NCBI GenBank assembly: GCA_012845835.1
Contig: JABAKD010000010.1
Location: 13,052,973-13,116,972, forward strand
Direction: 5' to 3'
DNA length: 64,000 nucleotides
From: Undaria pinnatifida
Lineage: Eukaryota; Sar; Phaeophyceae; Laminariales; Alariaceae
Part shown: piece by piece, positions 22,926 to 33,500 of the stretch
Layout: each line of letters opens with the position of its first letter
Numbering within the stretch: the first letter of the stretch is position 1
Notes under the pieces: model-generated
Told to the model about the DNA's origin: nothing
The model's input: the letters and a program-made list of their open reading frames with translations, nothing else
Databases searched by the model: none
Made by a program: the position numbers and the translations under genes

Positions 22926-23880
22926 ATAAACTGTCAGATTCGTCCCCTTCAAGGGTTTATAATTTCCGCGCACATATTGAAATGCCCGCCCCCCCCACCC
23001 CCCCGATCCCTATTGTTCAAACGCCCCACCTAAAATCAAAATTTATCAGAGTAGTAAACACTACCAGCCAACTGATATCATCTCATTATCCTTCTAGCCA
23101 TCCATGCCGTAGCTTCAACTCATCTCCGCCCTCCTCCCCCCCCCCCCCTCCCCTCCCCGCGCACCCCATTTTTTTTTTTTTTCTCGCTCTCTCTTGCTCA
23201 AACGCCCCACCCAATATGGAAATCCGCCAGAGTAACAAACACTTCCACGCCCTGGATATCACCTCATTATCTTTTTAGAGCCGTCCATGCCGCTGTGGCA
23301 ATTCCCACCCCCCCTCGCCCCCAACGCCCCCTCCTTCCCCACCACCCGCACCATCACCATCGCCTAGACCTAGCACCACGCGTGTAGCAAACCCCTACAT
23401 CTATGCGACCTAAAGCCCCCCCCCACCCCGCGCCACATTGCCCCCCCTCCCCCACACGAAGGATTTATAGTTTCCACGCACAACTTGAGCTGCCCCACCT
23501 GTCCCTCCCCCCCCCCCCCTCCTCCCGCCCCCCTTTTGATCAAAACCAGGCCCCCACGTCCTTCAAAACTCCGCCCTCCCCTCGCCGGTTATTCGACTTA
23601 CAGCATTCACTTGATAAACTGATGCATTTCCTTCCACAGCTGTCAGATTTCGTCCCCCTGAGAAGCGGGTTGTATAGTTTCCGGGCACAGACTGCCGAAC
23701 ATCACCCTGTTGACCCTGATAGCTACACTGTAGTTACAAAGGGAGTCGCCGACCTATATCCTTAATGAGGACGCACAACCCGCAATACGCGCGATCGGAG
23801 TATCACACACAGCTTGCAAAGATGAGTTTCGACAAATATTCGATCTCACAGCTGGAGTGCATTTTAATTTTATAACATAT
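22926..23880 (+). mobile_element. poly-C composite repeat element, copy 4
   Basis: Same modules as the copy at 18335, with longer C runs at 23137-23158. It ends ATTTTAATTTTATAACATATG at 23881 and is followed directly by a SINE-A copy, so the two insertions abut. Confidence 0.65.
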
Positions 23881-23883
23881 GTA

Positions 23884-24262
23884 CATGTTAAGGTATTAGT
23901 GGGGTATTAGTCCGTTTGACCACTTGCAAAGATTAACCAATAGCTTACCCAAACTAAGCCTTATAACACTCTCCCCCCCTGAAACGGCGGGATAGCAGGT
24001 CGGCCGGATATACGGGCGCACCTGCCAAATATCCAAGCCGTTTCATTTCCTGGGTATATCGGGGAGAGTATTTTTCAAGGTCGACATGGGGGGGAAAGTC
24101 TGAAAAAGTTTATTATGTGTATGGTGGGATTTGAACCCACGTCCCCAAAAAAATCCATGATCTGTCGACGGCGCCATTTTTTAAGGTATTAGTGGGGTAT
24201 TAGTCCGTTTGACCACTTGCAAAAGGTTAACCAATAGCTCACCCAAACTAAGCCTTGTAACA
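23884..24262 (-). mobile_element. SINE-A antisense copy followed by a partial second copy
   Basis: A full copy (23884-24195) has a recognisable T-arm on the reverse strand (GTGGG TTCAAAT CCCAC). It is bordered on both sides by TTAAGGTATTAGTGGGG, and a second TATTAGTCCGTTTGACC end (24197-24262) follows in the same orientation. The head-to-tail arrangement means the 17-bp repeat may be a dimer junction rather than a target duplication. Confidence 0.75.
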
Positions 24263-25035
24263 ATAATCAGAGGGTACGAGGGCACAACCCGCACGGCAGA
24301 ACACAGCAGACACTGCTCGCTGTGCGCTGTGCTTAGCAGCGGCAGGCACAACCCAACATCGATGCGGAGGCACCAAAGGGTAGCTGGGGAAGCGTGGCAC
24401 GTACGCGCAACCTAAGGGGTAGGTGCTAGTGAGCCAGCGCTCGAAGCCTCCACCGCCGCCCACGCCGCACGGCCACCGCCGCCGCTAATGCTGCTGCTGC
24501 TGCTGCTGTGCTGCTGTTTGTCTGATCGTGTTGTGCTGGGCCTGCCCCTGTCGGTGAGTCTAGGTGCTACCGCACCATGTATGTCTAAATTCAAAGTTTG
24601 ATGTCGCCTCCCCGCTCCCCGCCTGTGATATGGAAGCCGTGTACGCCTTTTTCTGCGATTCGTTGACCGCAAACACAACCAAAAGCATGCCGGAGTGAAT
24701 ATGACCTGTTTCTAGCATGATAGAAGATTTTTTAGTGATTTACTTTAACGCAAACACTCGAATACCTCCTCGTTTTAGTCATGCGTGCGCTTTTCACGTC
24801 CATATCCATGTACATACACGTACCTACCAAAATTCAATAAATAACTGCACTACAATAGTACCTGCCGCGGTACCATGGGGATTTGTTTTTACAGTAAATA
24901 TTATTTGTTTTGGGACAAAATGTTACGCCAATTTGGAAATAACGTTTTGCCAATTTTTTATTTATCAACCTCTCCAGGCATCAAGATCCGAAGAATAACT
25001 GGAGAGTACCGTTCACAATACAAAATTTTGCGCTC
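24263..25035. other. no gene recognised
   Basis: Contains a CTG run at 24489-24512 and short open frames of skewed composition. Nothing was identified. Confidence 0.4.
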
Positions 25036-25039
25036 TTCT

Positions 25040-25245
25040 CGCTTGTCGCGCTCAGCATCCATCCGCGTTCACGTCGAGATGCGGAACGGATAAGGCAGGG
25101 CGAGGGGCGTTGGAGCCGCCCCCCGAAGACGGCGCGCTCAAACGAAGCGATTGGACCGAGAAATTCCAGTTCCGAGAATCCCATACTGAGGCTGAGACGA
25201 AAAAACTCCTGACCAAATCCCTGTCCCCTCGAAAAAAGAATAAAT
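25040..25245 (-). repeat. inverted copy of the 17375-17605 repeat
   Basis: Reverse complement of the 17375 repeat (AGCGACAAG-like start, CGTTCACGTCGAGATGCGGA, GAGAATCCCATACTGAGGC, ACTCCTGACCAAATCCCTG). The adjacent 25240-25340 holds a two-fold repeat of CATGTATGCGACCGAATCAA. Confidence 0.7.
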
Positions 25246-25488
25246 ATATATACATGTATGCGACCGAATCAAAATCCCTGTCCCCTCAAAAAGGGAATCA
25301 TTATATACTTCAGTATATACATACATGTATGCGACCGAATCAAGTCCGTGGTCACAGGACAGGTGTCATGCTAGCAGACTCTAGGACCTGACTAAAGACG
25401 GCATTGGGCTCATAGAGGGTATCAAGTGCATCATCAATGGCACTGGGGAGAGAACGCAACATGGTAAAGAAGCCAGGGCGGTCTTACG

Positions 25489-26178
25489 CTATCTTGTGAC
25501 GGCCATTGGAAGGCCCACAAATTGCAAGACGATGATGGCCAGACCCAGACTTCGGTCTCTTGGGCATGACGCCCGCCCTTCCCCCTCCCCCCCCCCTCCC
25601 CCTTCCCTCCCCCCTCCCCCCCTCCCCGCTCCCCCCCTTCCCGCTCCCCCCCTCCCCCCTTCCCCCCTACCCCCTCGCCCTCTCCCCCCTCCCCCCCCTC
25701 CCCCTCCCCCCGGCCGCTTAGAGATGCCGACGGTGGATGGCGCTGCCGCAGCCTTTGCGCGTCGCTCTGCAGCTTTGCGTCTCTCCTTCTCATGCCAAGT
25801 CCGCATGAACAACTCGGCTCCCTCCTCTACTCGTCGAAACCATCTGCCGGCCTTCTGAGCAGTCTTTCGCCACCCTTCGAATTTCATTCCAAAGACCGAC
25901 ATATCCCCCTTCAGTTGAGCCATCCAGTCCTTCTCTTGCCTCCCTGAGTAGCCCTTATCCTCAACAAGCTCCCCAAACATCATCCTCTGTGGCAGACGCT
26001 CCTCCCCCATACGTGCTACGAATCCCGCAAACAATATTCTACGTTTGTGTACTAGCGCCTCCATGCTCTCGGAAGCTGTCTTGGCAAGCGCGTCGGCGTA
26101 CGATAGGGTGTGGCCGTCGCGCTTCTGTTTCTGCCATCCGAGGCATCGGAGGAGCATGGAATGGTGAACCCGTCATAG
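25489..26178 (-). pseudogene. LINE retrotransposon 3' fragment (RT polyprotein C-terminus)
   Basis: The minus-strand frame from 26157 reads a protein segment typical of the extreme C-terminus of LINE endonuclease/reverse-transcriptase polyproteins: an LLRCLGW block, then HTLSYADALAKT, RRILFAGFVARM, RMMFGELVE and a Trp-rich KFEGWRKTAQ..WFRRVEEGAELFM segment. Known members have this block after the RT domain. Upstream the same frame continues (VHHS) but meets stops near 26180-26215, and no RT domain is found. Downstream it degenerates into a Gly/Arg-rich C/G tract at 25560-25715. It is therefore 5'-truncated, as is common for LINE insertions. I assign it from motif resemblance, not alignment. 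Confidence 0.75.
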
Positions 26179-26984
26179 CCTGTCATAGTCAGGCTTGTTC
26201 GGGCTCTATACCTGAGTTTGGCTATCGCTAATAATGAGTTATATATCCATGAATTCTACCCATGGTTCCACTCTGCCCAAAACAAAATACTTGGCCTGGT
26301 CGAGACTCGCGTGCATGCTGCGCTCGCGATGCCTGCCACCCTCGCCGCGCTCGGCGCCATCTTCCAAGCTTTCCCCGCTCTATGTCCCTGTGAGCCCCGT
26401 CTCCCGCGCGGAGAGATGCAAGCCGTGCCCTGAGGCGCTCGTTCCAACACTCGGCTGCTCCCGGCTTCTACCTCCCAGCCTCCTCCTGCTGGCATCCGCT
26501 CTGTCCTGAAATATAATACCGGTATATGTATTTTTGTTCAAGTAAAAACTGCCCATACATTCGGACACGTCTAGTTACCCCACAAGAGAAAAATAAACAC
26601 GCCGGGTCAACCACGCCAACAGACGCTTTCGTTCCTGCCTCGACGAGCGGCCGCCCGCGCGGCGGGAGAGCGCAGACCGGTTTATCCTTGTCTGTACTCA
26701 TGCCGCCGCACCCATGTCGGGCCGAAACGGCCCAGGGCGGCGCGACCCCAAACCCCACACTAATCCGATCCGTATGTGTACAGCTGTTACTACTGAACTG
26801 CTGTATGTTGCTGCTACTGCTGTTGTTGTGCTGCCGCTGAGGTTAATTCAGTCCAGGCGGTTGCTGCTAAATGCTGCTGTACTGCTGCTGAGGTTAGTTG
26901 ATTAGCGGGGCATTTTTCTACGAACCAAACAGCAAAGAACAAGAAATTAACCCGAACGATCCCAAACCGCAACACAGGGGGTTA

Positions 26985-27182
26985 TACCTCCTGCGAGGGG
27001 GGCTCTTTGGTTAGTTTATCCTTAATCCTGCAAGCAGCAAGCCAGTTTTCAATGATTGCCTCACACACCCCACCCGCCCCACACAACGATACCACCTCCC
27101 CCTCCAAACGCTCTTCTACATCATCAATCACCACCCAGCCCTGTAGGGCACGGACACGAGGTAGATGCGGCTGCGCCACCAT
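26985..27182 (-). other. unrecognised short open frame
   Basis: A 66-codon minus-strand frame has ordinary amino-acid composition, with an acidic/hydrophobic block (WVVIDDVEERLEGEVVSL, then CEAIIENWLAACRIKD). A CTACAG acceptor-like site precedes the GWVVIDD segment. It could be an exon or transposon remnant. No family recognised. Confidence 0.25.
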
Positions 27183-28079
27183 AGCTAGGCTGGGAGGGCC
27201 CTCTCTCGGCTGTGCTGTGGTGGGCTACTACTACTACAACAGCTGCTGCTGCTGTGTCTTCTTCGCGTTTGCCGCCATGCACATCCGTGCTCCTGTTTTC
27301 GGTTGTGTGTGTCGCCACACGCCCGCCCTTGTTTTTTTACTCATCATGTATGTGTCTCGCGTTTTCCGTAACAATCGTGCGCTGCCGCGTCCTAGGCGGC
27401 AGATGGCAACCACGTGTGAAAGGCTGCCGGACAGCAGCACGGGTGAAGCTCTGTGAGGGGGCGCGCACGTGCGTGCGCACACGGTGACACTACTCCAATG
27501 AATCTCGAGGATTGCCCACACAAGATGAATGCCGTCTGTCCCCCAGTTTTTAGGAAACAACATCCCGATCTACGAAGAAGGCGCATTGATTTCTACTGTC
27601 ACAGCAGTTATGCAAGAATATTGCCGGAACTTTCCGCCAAGAATTTTCCTAGAAATTGGTGGTGGGCATACTTTTATAGTGATGGAACCAAAAAGTTTCC
27701 AATACATCGCAGGCATTATTCCTATCGGACCTGGAAGGCGTCATACACTCTCGATTTACTCTACAACCACCCCCTTATCATGTCATTGTAAAAGTTTATC
27801 GAAAAAATATCGAGAAACAACTGGGGGTGTTCCAAGTGACTTGCTCGTCTCAGGGAGGCGGAACGCAATCCTTTGCCAAATAGAGCCAGCAAAGCGACGT
27901 TTAATGCGCCGAGCGCCGCCACGGAGCTCGGCCGAGATCCAGATATGCTTCATCATGTACCCATGTCAGGCTAGCTTGCCCCGCGGCCGAAAATGAGAGA
28001 AGAAACACTCGGCCGCCGGAGAGCAGCGAGCCAAAAAAAAGCGAAAATATCATATTTAACATAGTCTATACATGTATGT

Positions 28080-28650
28080 ACCCGACAGGTGATGCCACCT
28101 CTTTATTCACTGTTCGAGCCATGTTTTAGCTCCAATTAATTCATGTTTATGGTCTTCGAGTTCAAATACCCCCTCCCCCCCCCCCCCCCGCCCTACCCTT
28201 CTCCGCCATCCCCAGCATCGCCCAGACATAATAGCATGACGCGTACAGTAAGATTTTCCACATCATGCGACCTAAAATGTTGGAAATCCCCCCCCCCCCC
28301 CCGCCCGCACACGCTTAAAAACCCACATCAGTAGAGTTGCACGACTTAGAGGGTATATCTCTCGGTACATGATAAAGTGATGCATTCTACAGCCGTCAGA
28401 TTTTGTCTTCCTCAAAAAACGGGTTATACGGTTTTCGTGCACGGGGTGAACACCACCCTGTTGACCCTGGTACAAGCTATATACCATAGTTCTAAGGGGA
28501 GTCGCCGGCCTCTATATCCACACAACAACCCAGTAATACGCGCGATCGGAGTATCACACACAGCTTGCTTGCAAAGATGATGAGTTTCGACGAAATATTA
28601 ATCTTCGATCTCACAGTTGGAGGAGTGAGTGTGTGTGTGTTTTAATTTTT
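28080..28650 (+). mobile_element. poly-C composite repeat element, copy 5, abutting the aprataxin-like gene
   Basis: Carries CCATGTTTTAGCTCCAATT, a C run at 28170-28188, GCGACCTAAAATGTTGGAAA, a second C run at 28289-28302, CTGTTGACCCTGGTACAAGC and the terminal module with GTTTCGACGAAATATT and CTCACAGTTGGAG. It ends about 70 bp upstream of the inferred start codon at 28724, so its terminal A/T-rich end is in promoter position. Confidence 0.6.
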
Positions 28651-28655
28651 TATAG

Positions 28656-28664
28656 TATATAAAG
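28656..28664 (+). promoter_or_regulatory. TATA-box-like sequence upstream of the aprataxin-like gene
   Basis: TATATAAAG lies 60 bp upstream of the ATG at 28724, right at the end of the poly-C element copy (whose usual end is TTTTTATAATAT). Position and sequence suit a TATA box. The transcription start is not known. Confidence 0.35.
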
Positions 28665-28723
28665 AGTGTGTGTGAACATCGCTTCCGTCGGAATCTTCTA
28701 CCCTGGTACTTTTTTAGGGTATT

Positions 28724-28968
28724 ATGGCGTCGTCGGGAGCTGCACACAGCAAGAGCGGTGGAGCCGACGCCGTCGCTAGCACAAAAGGAGGAGGTGTTGG
28801 TTCGAAAATCGAGGGAGTGGGGGTCCGGCCAATGGCCGCTCTTACCGACAAGTTCAAGTCCATGATGAGTGCGAACAGAAAACAAAAAGGGCAAGCTGCT
28901 GCTACTAGGCAACAAGGGGACACCATGATGGCTTCCAGCAAGGAGGGTAGAAGCGAACAAGAGGCCAG
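28724..28968 (+). CDS. APTX: aprataxin-like gene, exon 1
   Basis: Starts at an ATG in good context (GTATTATGGCG) and encodes an Ala/Ser/Gly-rich, Lys-rich N-terminus ([24 protein letters not shown]). It ends at a strong donor, CCAG|GTACGC, in phase 2, which matches the acceptor of exon 2. No domain is visible. It could instead belong to a separate short gene if exon 1 is not joined as proposed. Confidence 0.55.
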
Positions 28969-30543
28969 GTACGCGCGTGATGCATGCATGGGTGTCCAGA
29001 TAAGTGGCACGGAGTGGATCTACTGTTAAAAAGCTTTCTAGTGGCTCTTCGCTTGAAAACATATTATATAGACTACACCTTGCCAAAATAACACTGACTT
29101 TGAGAAAAGAAGGAAAGTAAAACTGCATCCCGTTTTGCAGTTACAGCCAACAGGGGTCACGGTTGTTACGGGATCCCCTCCCCTCCCCGCTGAGGCGTTA
29201 TGGGTTGTAACAAGGGTCCCTTCATTATACCTTGCCCATTGGCCTTGGTGGGGGTGAATCGGAACCCTTCGTTTAGATGGTATCCGGTAAGCAAGAATGC
29301 AAAACAAGAGATGCTATACTGTACATGTCCAAGCAGCACATCAGGTACCCTTGTGTGCGAGTGACCAGAGAACAGAGGCAGAGGCACTCTGCATAGCTGT
29401 GGTCGGTCGCTATTATCAATAGGACCACACTGTCTTGCACAATTACACAATACATTACAACTCGAATTTCTCGCTGCCAAAAAAAGGCGCGGATGTCGTA
29501 CTAGATGTTTCGACCCGGTTTCCTGACTTACAGGGCGTGTATAACCCAGCCTTTCTAAACATCTTACTGCAGCATTAGTGATCTCCCCATATATAGCGCT
29601 GGTATGTGCCAGCCAGAAGTACCGGCATTATAGCGGCAACCGGCACTACTCCGCGTACTGCCACTGCTGTTTGTTCCCACCTGTGTCAAGTGATTTCAAA
29701 GGCACTGTAGCGGGCAACCGGCACTACTCCACCGGTGCTATTATATATAGAGGAACCTCTGATGTGCCCCTGTCCGTTTGTTTGTTTTCTCTTCTGGATC
29801 GTCGCCGGAGAACCAGAAGAAAGAGACCAACCCGGAACGAGAACAAAGAGACCCCGTCATCATCATCACCATCAGCCCCTCCCCCGGCGACCCCCACTTC
29901 CTCCGCCGCTGCGGCCTCAACAACGAAGAAACGTAGCCGCCGTAGAAAGCCGAAGGACATCAACACCCCTCCAGCTGCGAGGAGCGCCAACATCCCTGCA
30001 ACTGCAAGCAGCGCCAACCCCCCTTCAACTGCAAGGAGTGCCAGAAGAAAGAGACCAACCCGGAACGAGAACAAGGAGACCCCGTCATCATCATCACCAT
30101 CAGCCCCTCCCCCAGCGACCCCCACTTCCTCCGCCGCTGCGGCCTCAACAACGAAGAAACGTAGCCGCCGTAGAAAGCCGAAGGACATCAGCACCCCTCC
30201 AACTGCGAGGAGCGCCAACACCCCTGCAACTGCAAGGAGCGCCAACCCCCCTTCAACTGCAAGGAGTGCCAAAGGCTCTTCAGCCGCAAAGAGCGCCACC
30301 CGCTCTTCAACCGCGAGGAGCGCCAGCAGCCCATCAATGGCGACGAAAGTGAACGACCCTGCCAGGCGCTTCCCTGAGTACAAGTTGGTGAGCAAAGACG
30401 CACCCCTTCGCAGCCGGGGCGGTTTGAGCAGGGGCGGGGGCTGGGGAACGACCGGGCCTAAGAATCAGTGGCTCTTGGATTACCTCGCAGAGCCTAGGCG
30501 ACCTGAGCTGGAGGTAATGGATGGTGTGACCAAAAAGCCCAGA

Positions 30544-30576
<33 letters not shown>

Positions 30577-33500
30577 TGCGATTTAGGCGGTGTGGGCAGA
30601 GCTTTGTAGTAAGACTCGGTGTGGTTCGCCTTTAGAGACATACATGGTACGTAGTACCCTGGTAGTTTGCTTCCGTTGGGGGTTGTCGTACGGGTGTGAA
30701 TGTCTCGGGTCCGCGTGCTCTGATGGAACGCTTAGTTTCAGTTCAGGAGACGCGGATATAAAGATAGCAATTTGGAGACATTAACGGTAGGTAGTCTATT
30801 TTTGTTGTGTGGATTATTATTGTGATTACAGCCCGCAATCCTCCTGTTACCGACCACCTGTTTGTTTTACAGTATCAACTTTCTTGGTATCTGGTACACC
30901 ATTGACGTTTTTAACTGAATCGGGGGGTGGGTATCTTGGGCGGTTTCATTCGTGCGGGCTAGGGCTTGTATCTGATACACATCTGGGTCGACAAGATCGT
31001 GCTGCGAATCCTCTGCAGCTGGTATGTATGGCAGAAGGAGGTTGCGCGCATCTATCAGATGGCGCCCCGCCCCTCGCGAATCCCTGAAGATCACCGTCAG
31101 CCGAACGTCGGAATGCGTGCCCCGACTTTTACCGCCCCTTTAGAAAATGCGCCCGCGTCATTTGGGGAGAAAGCTGCTCCTAGCTAACGAGCAAAAATTG
31201 TTGCGGTGGCAAAGCGGGTACCAACCACTTGCATTTAGCATGGGATTCATTTTTTTTGCGACGGAGCAAAGGGTAAACTCTTGCGTCTCCGCTTTGTCTT
31301 CGTAGATCTCCCCAAAACCGAGCATACCCCGCGACGAATGTGATTATCTAGAGTCAAACGAGAGAAACGGTGAAACAAAAGTATTCGGCGAAGCTGTTGT
31401 ATGCGCGTCGTCCGCTGATTCGCCCTTCTGCTTGGTTTGCTTGGGGTTGGGGGATACACCCTTATTCTGTTGCAATAAAAATCTGCGTGTTCCCCTTTCC
31501 CGCACGCTGTACCTTGCTGCGATGGGTTTACACCACCGCGGTTGCCTGCGTCGCAGAAAGTTATCTACTACGAAGACGAGCTGTGCGTCGTTATCTACGA
31601 CGGCTTCCCCAAGGCCAAGTATCATCTGCTGCTCATCGGCAAGGTAAAGAACGCCTCGACCCGGTTTTCCCGTCCGCTCCACCCTGCTACTGACCCTTAT
31701 TCATGCCGCAACTCGTGATTTTGGGGCGTGATTTGTTTTCTTCTTGTTTTTTTTCTCCTTTGTGCTGTTTGTTTTTTTGTTGACAACGCTGATATGGGGT
31801 AGTCGCTGTTGCGCTCGAACTACAAAAAGTCTTAGGTTTCGCCGACCGATGCCAACACGAGAGTAGCCTCATCTCCACGACCTCGTGCCACCTGCCCGTG
31901 GCTCCTCAATAACACCATGAAACGACACGACGAGGCGGTGTGCTTGTCTTGCTGTTGGGTTTCTATTTTTGTAACCCCCCTCTGCCCCTTTTCGTCGCCG
32001 TTATGTTTTGCACGAGAAACTTAGTCCAGAGAACGGGTTATCTGCACATACATGCAAGATGTATCCACCAGAGGTTTGTCATTCAACGTCGGTCAACCTT
32101 TATTGGCAGCAGGTTGTTGCATGTTTTTTTTTTCGTCGAGTTCGCGACCGTCACTAGTTATGTTGTTGTTTCAGCAAGTCTAGCCAAGCCCTACACCACA
32201 AGCGTTATGCGATTCCCCGTCACCCCGGTTCCCCCCCACAGTACGTGTTTGAAGGGGATAAGGCACGCAAAAAAATTGATGCCGCGTTCGAAACACGTAG
32301 TGAGCTCCCCAAAATGTTGGAGGTGTCCCTGCCATAATATGTAGGAACGGTTCTGCGCTTCGGAAGGAGTGCGTGATTAGTGGTCAAGCGACTAAGGTGA
32401 GCAACAAGTGAGTACCTCCCCTACCCGCCTCCGTTCCTCCCCCCGTTTCACCGTCTCACCCCGATTTTGTCACCCCGCCCGCCCCTCCATCGCCGAACAC
32501 CTCACGGCGGTTCGCGCTTGGCGCACGCGATGTCTGCCTGGTTGGTGAAAACCCAACGTACTCCATTCCGGCATTATAGGTCCGTGGTCATACGACTAGT
32601 GTTATGTATGAAATAAGTACCCCCCCGCGCGCGCGCCCGCTCCTCCCATCCCATCCCATCCTATCCCACCCCACCCCGCTTTTACGACCATTCGTGGCCG
32701 AAAAAAAGGATAACCCGGTGAATACACCGGCTGATCTTAGCAAGGAACACCTCCCGTGCCAGCACCGGCTTTACGGCGTGGGAAAGGCGATAGCAGACGA
32801 ACTATGCCGGCAGGGCGCCGGACAAGTCAGGTGACAGAGTAGACGCGCTTTTGCATCTCAAACGTGCACGTGGGGCACAAGCCTCGGGGTGGGGGCTGGT
32901 TTAGGAGAGAGTCCTGATCTCCCCAGCGAGCCACCGGAAGAAATAAGCTGTTGCCGACTTACCCGGACGCCTGCTTGCTCGCTGTGTGGCAACCTCATCT
33001 AGCCCAAATGCCCTTTTTTTGGTAGATTGAGGAAGGCCATACTGTACGCTGCATACTCTTTAGCATGGTAGGGGTACCTTAGGTCCTCCTTTTCAGTGGC
33101 TCCGAGCCACTCGCGCCATTGGCTACCTGTGTGGCTTTGGGCTCCGCGAAATCTCTCGCGTCATGGCTTTTTTGTGGCGTCGCGGCAACATCACGTTTCT
33201 AAGTCCGTGATTGGTGAGGCACTGAGCCACGAGCGCGACTGGTCTGAATTAGGTATCTATCTAATAAAAAGGGCTGCGTAGTGCTGTGTATAATTTTATA
33301 ATAGCGTAGGTTTCGTTAGGTCTCGCTGACGGATTGTTTGGCGGCTCGTACTCTCTACGACTGCGCCGACGAGCAGGCTCGGCTACCATGCTATACCGTC
33401 GGTGGCGCCGCTGCACATGCACATCGTCAGCCAGGACTTCGACTCCCCGGACCTATTCACTAAAAAACAATGGAACGGCTTCACCACAGGCAGGTTGAGC

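Noticed and set aside
25489-25858. Gly-rich and Pro-rich proteins over 25560-25720
   Set aside because: They are readings of the CCCCTCC tract attached to the LINE fragment.
31035-31187. Frame [20 protein letters not shown] ending in a stop, in phase with the donor at 30514, as exon 3 of the aprataxin-like gene
   Set aside because: The exon at 31557 is in the same phase and continues directly into the HIT domain, giving the expected order. Using 31035 would end the protein before the catalytic domain. An alternative transcript remains possible.
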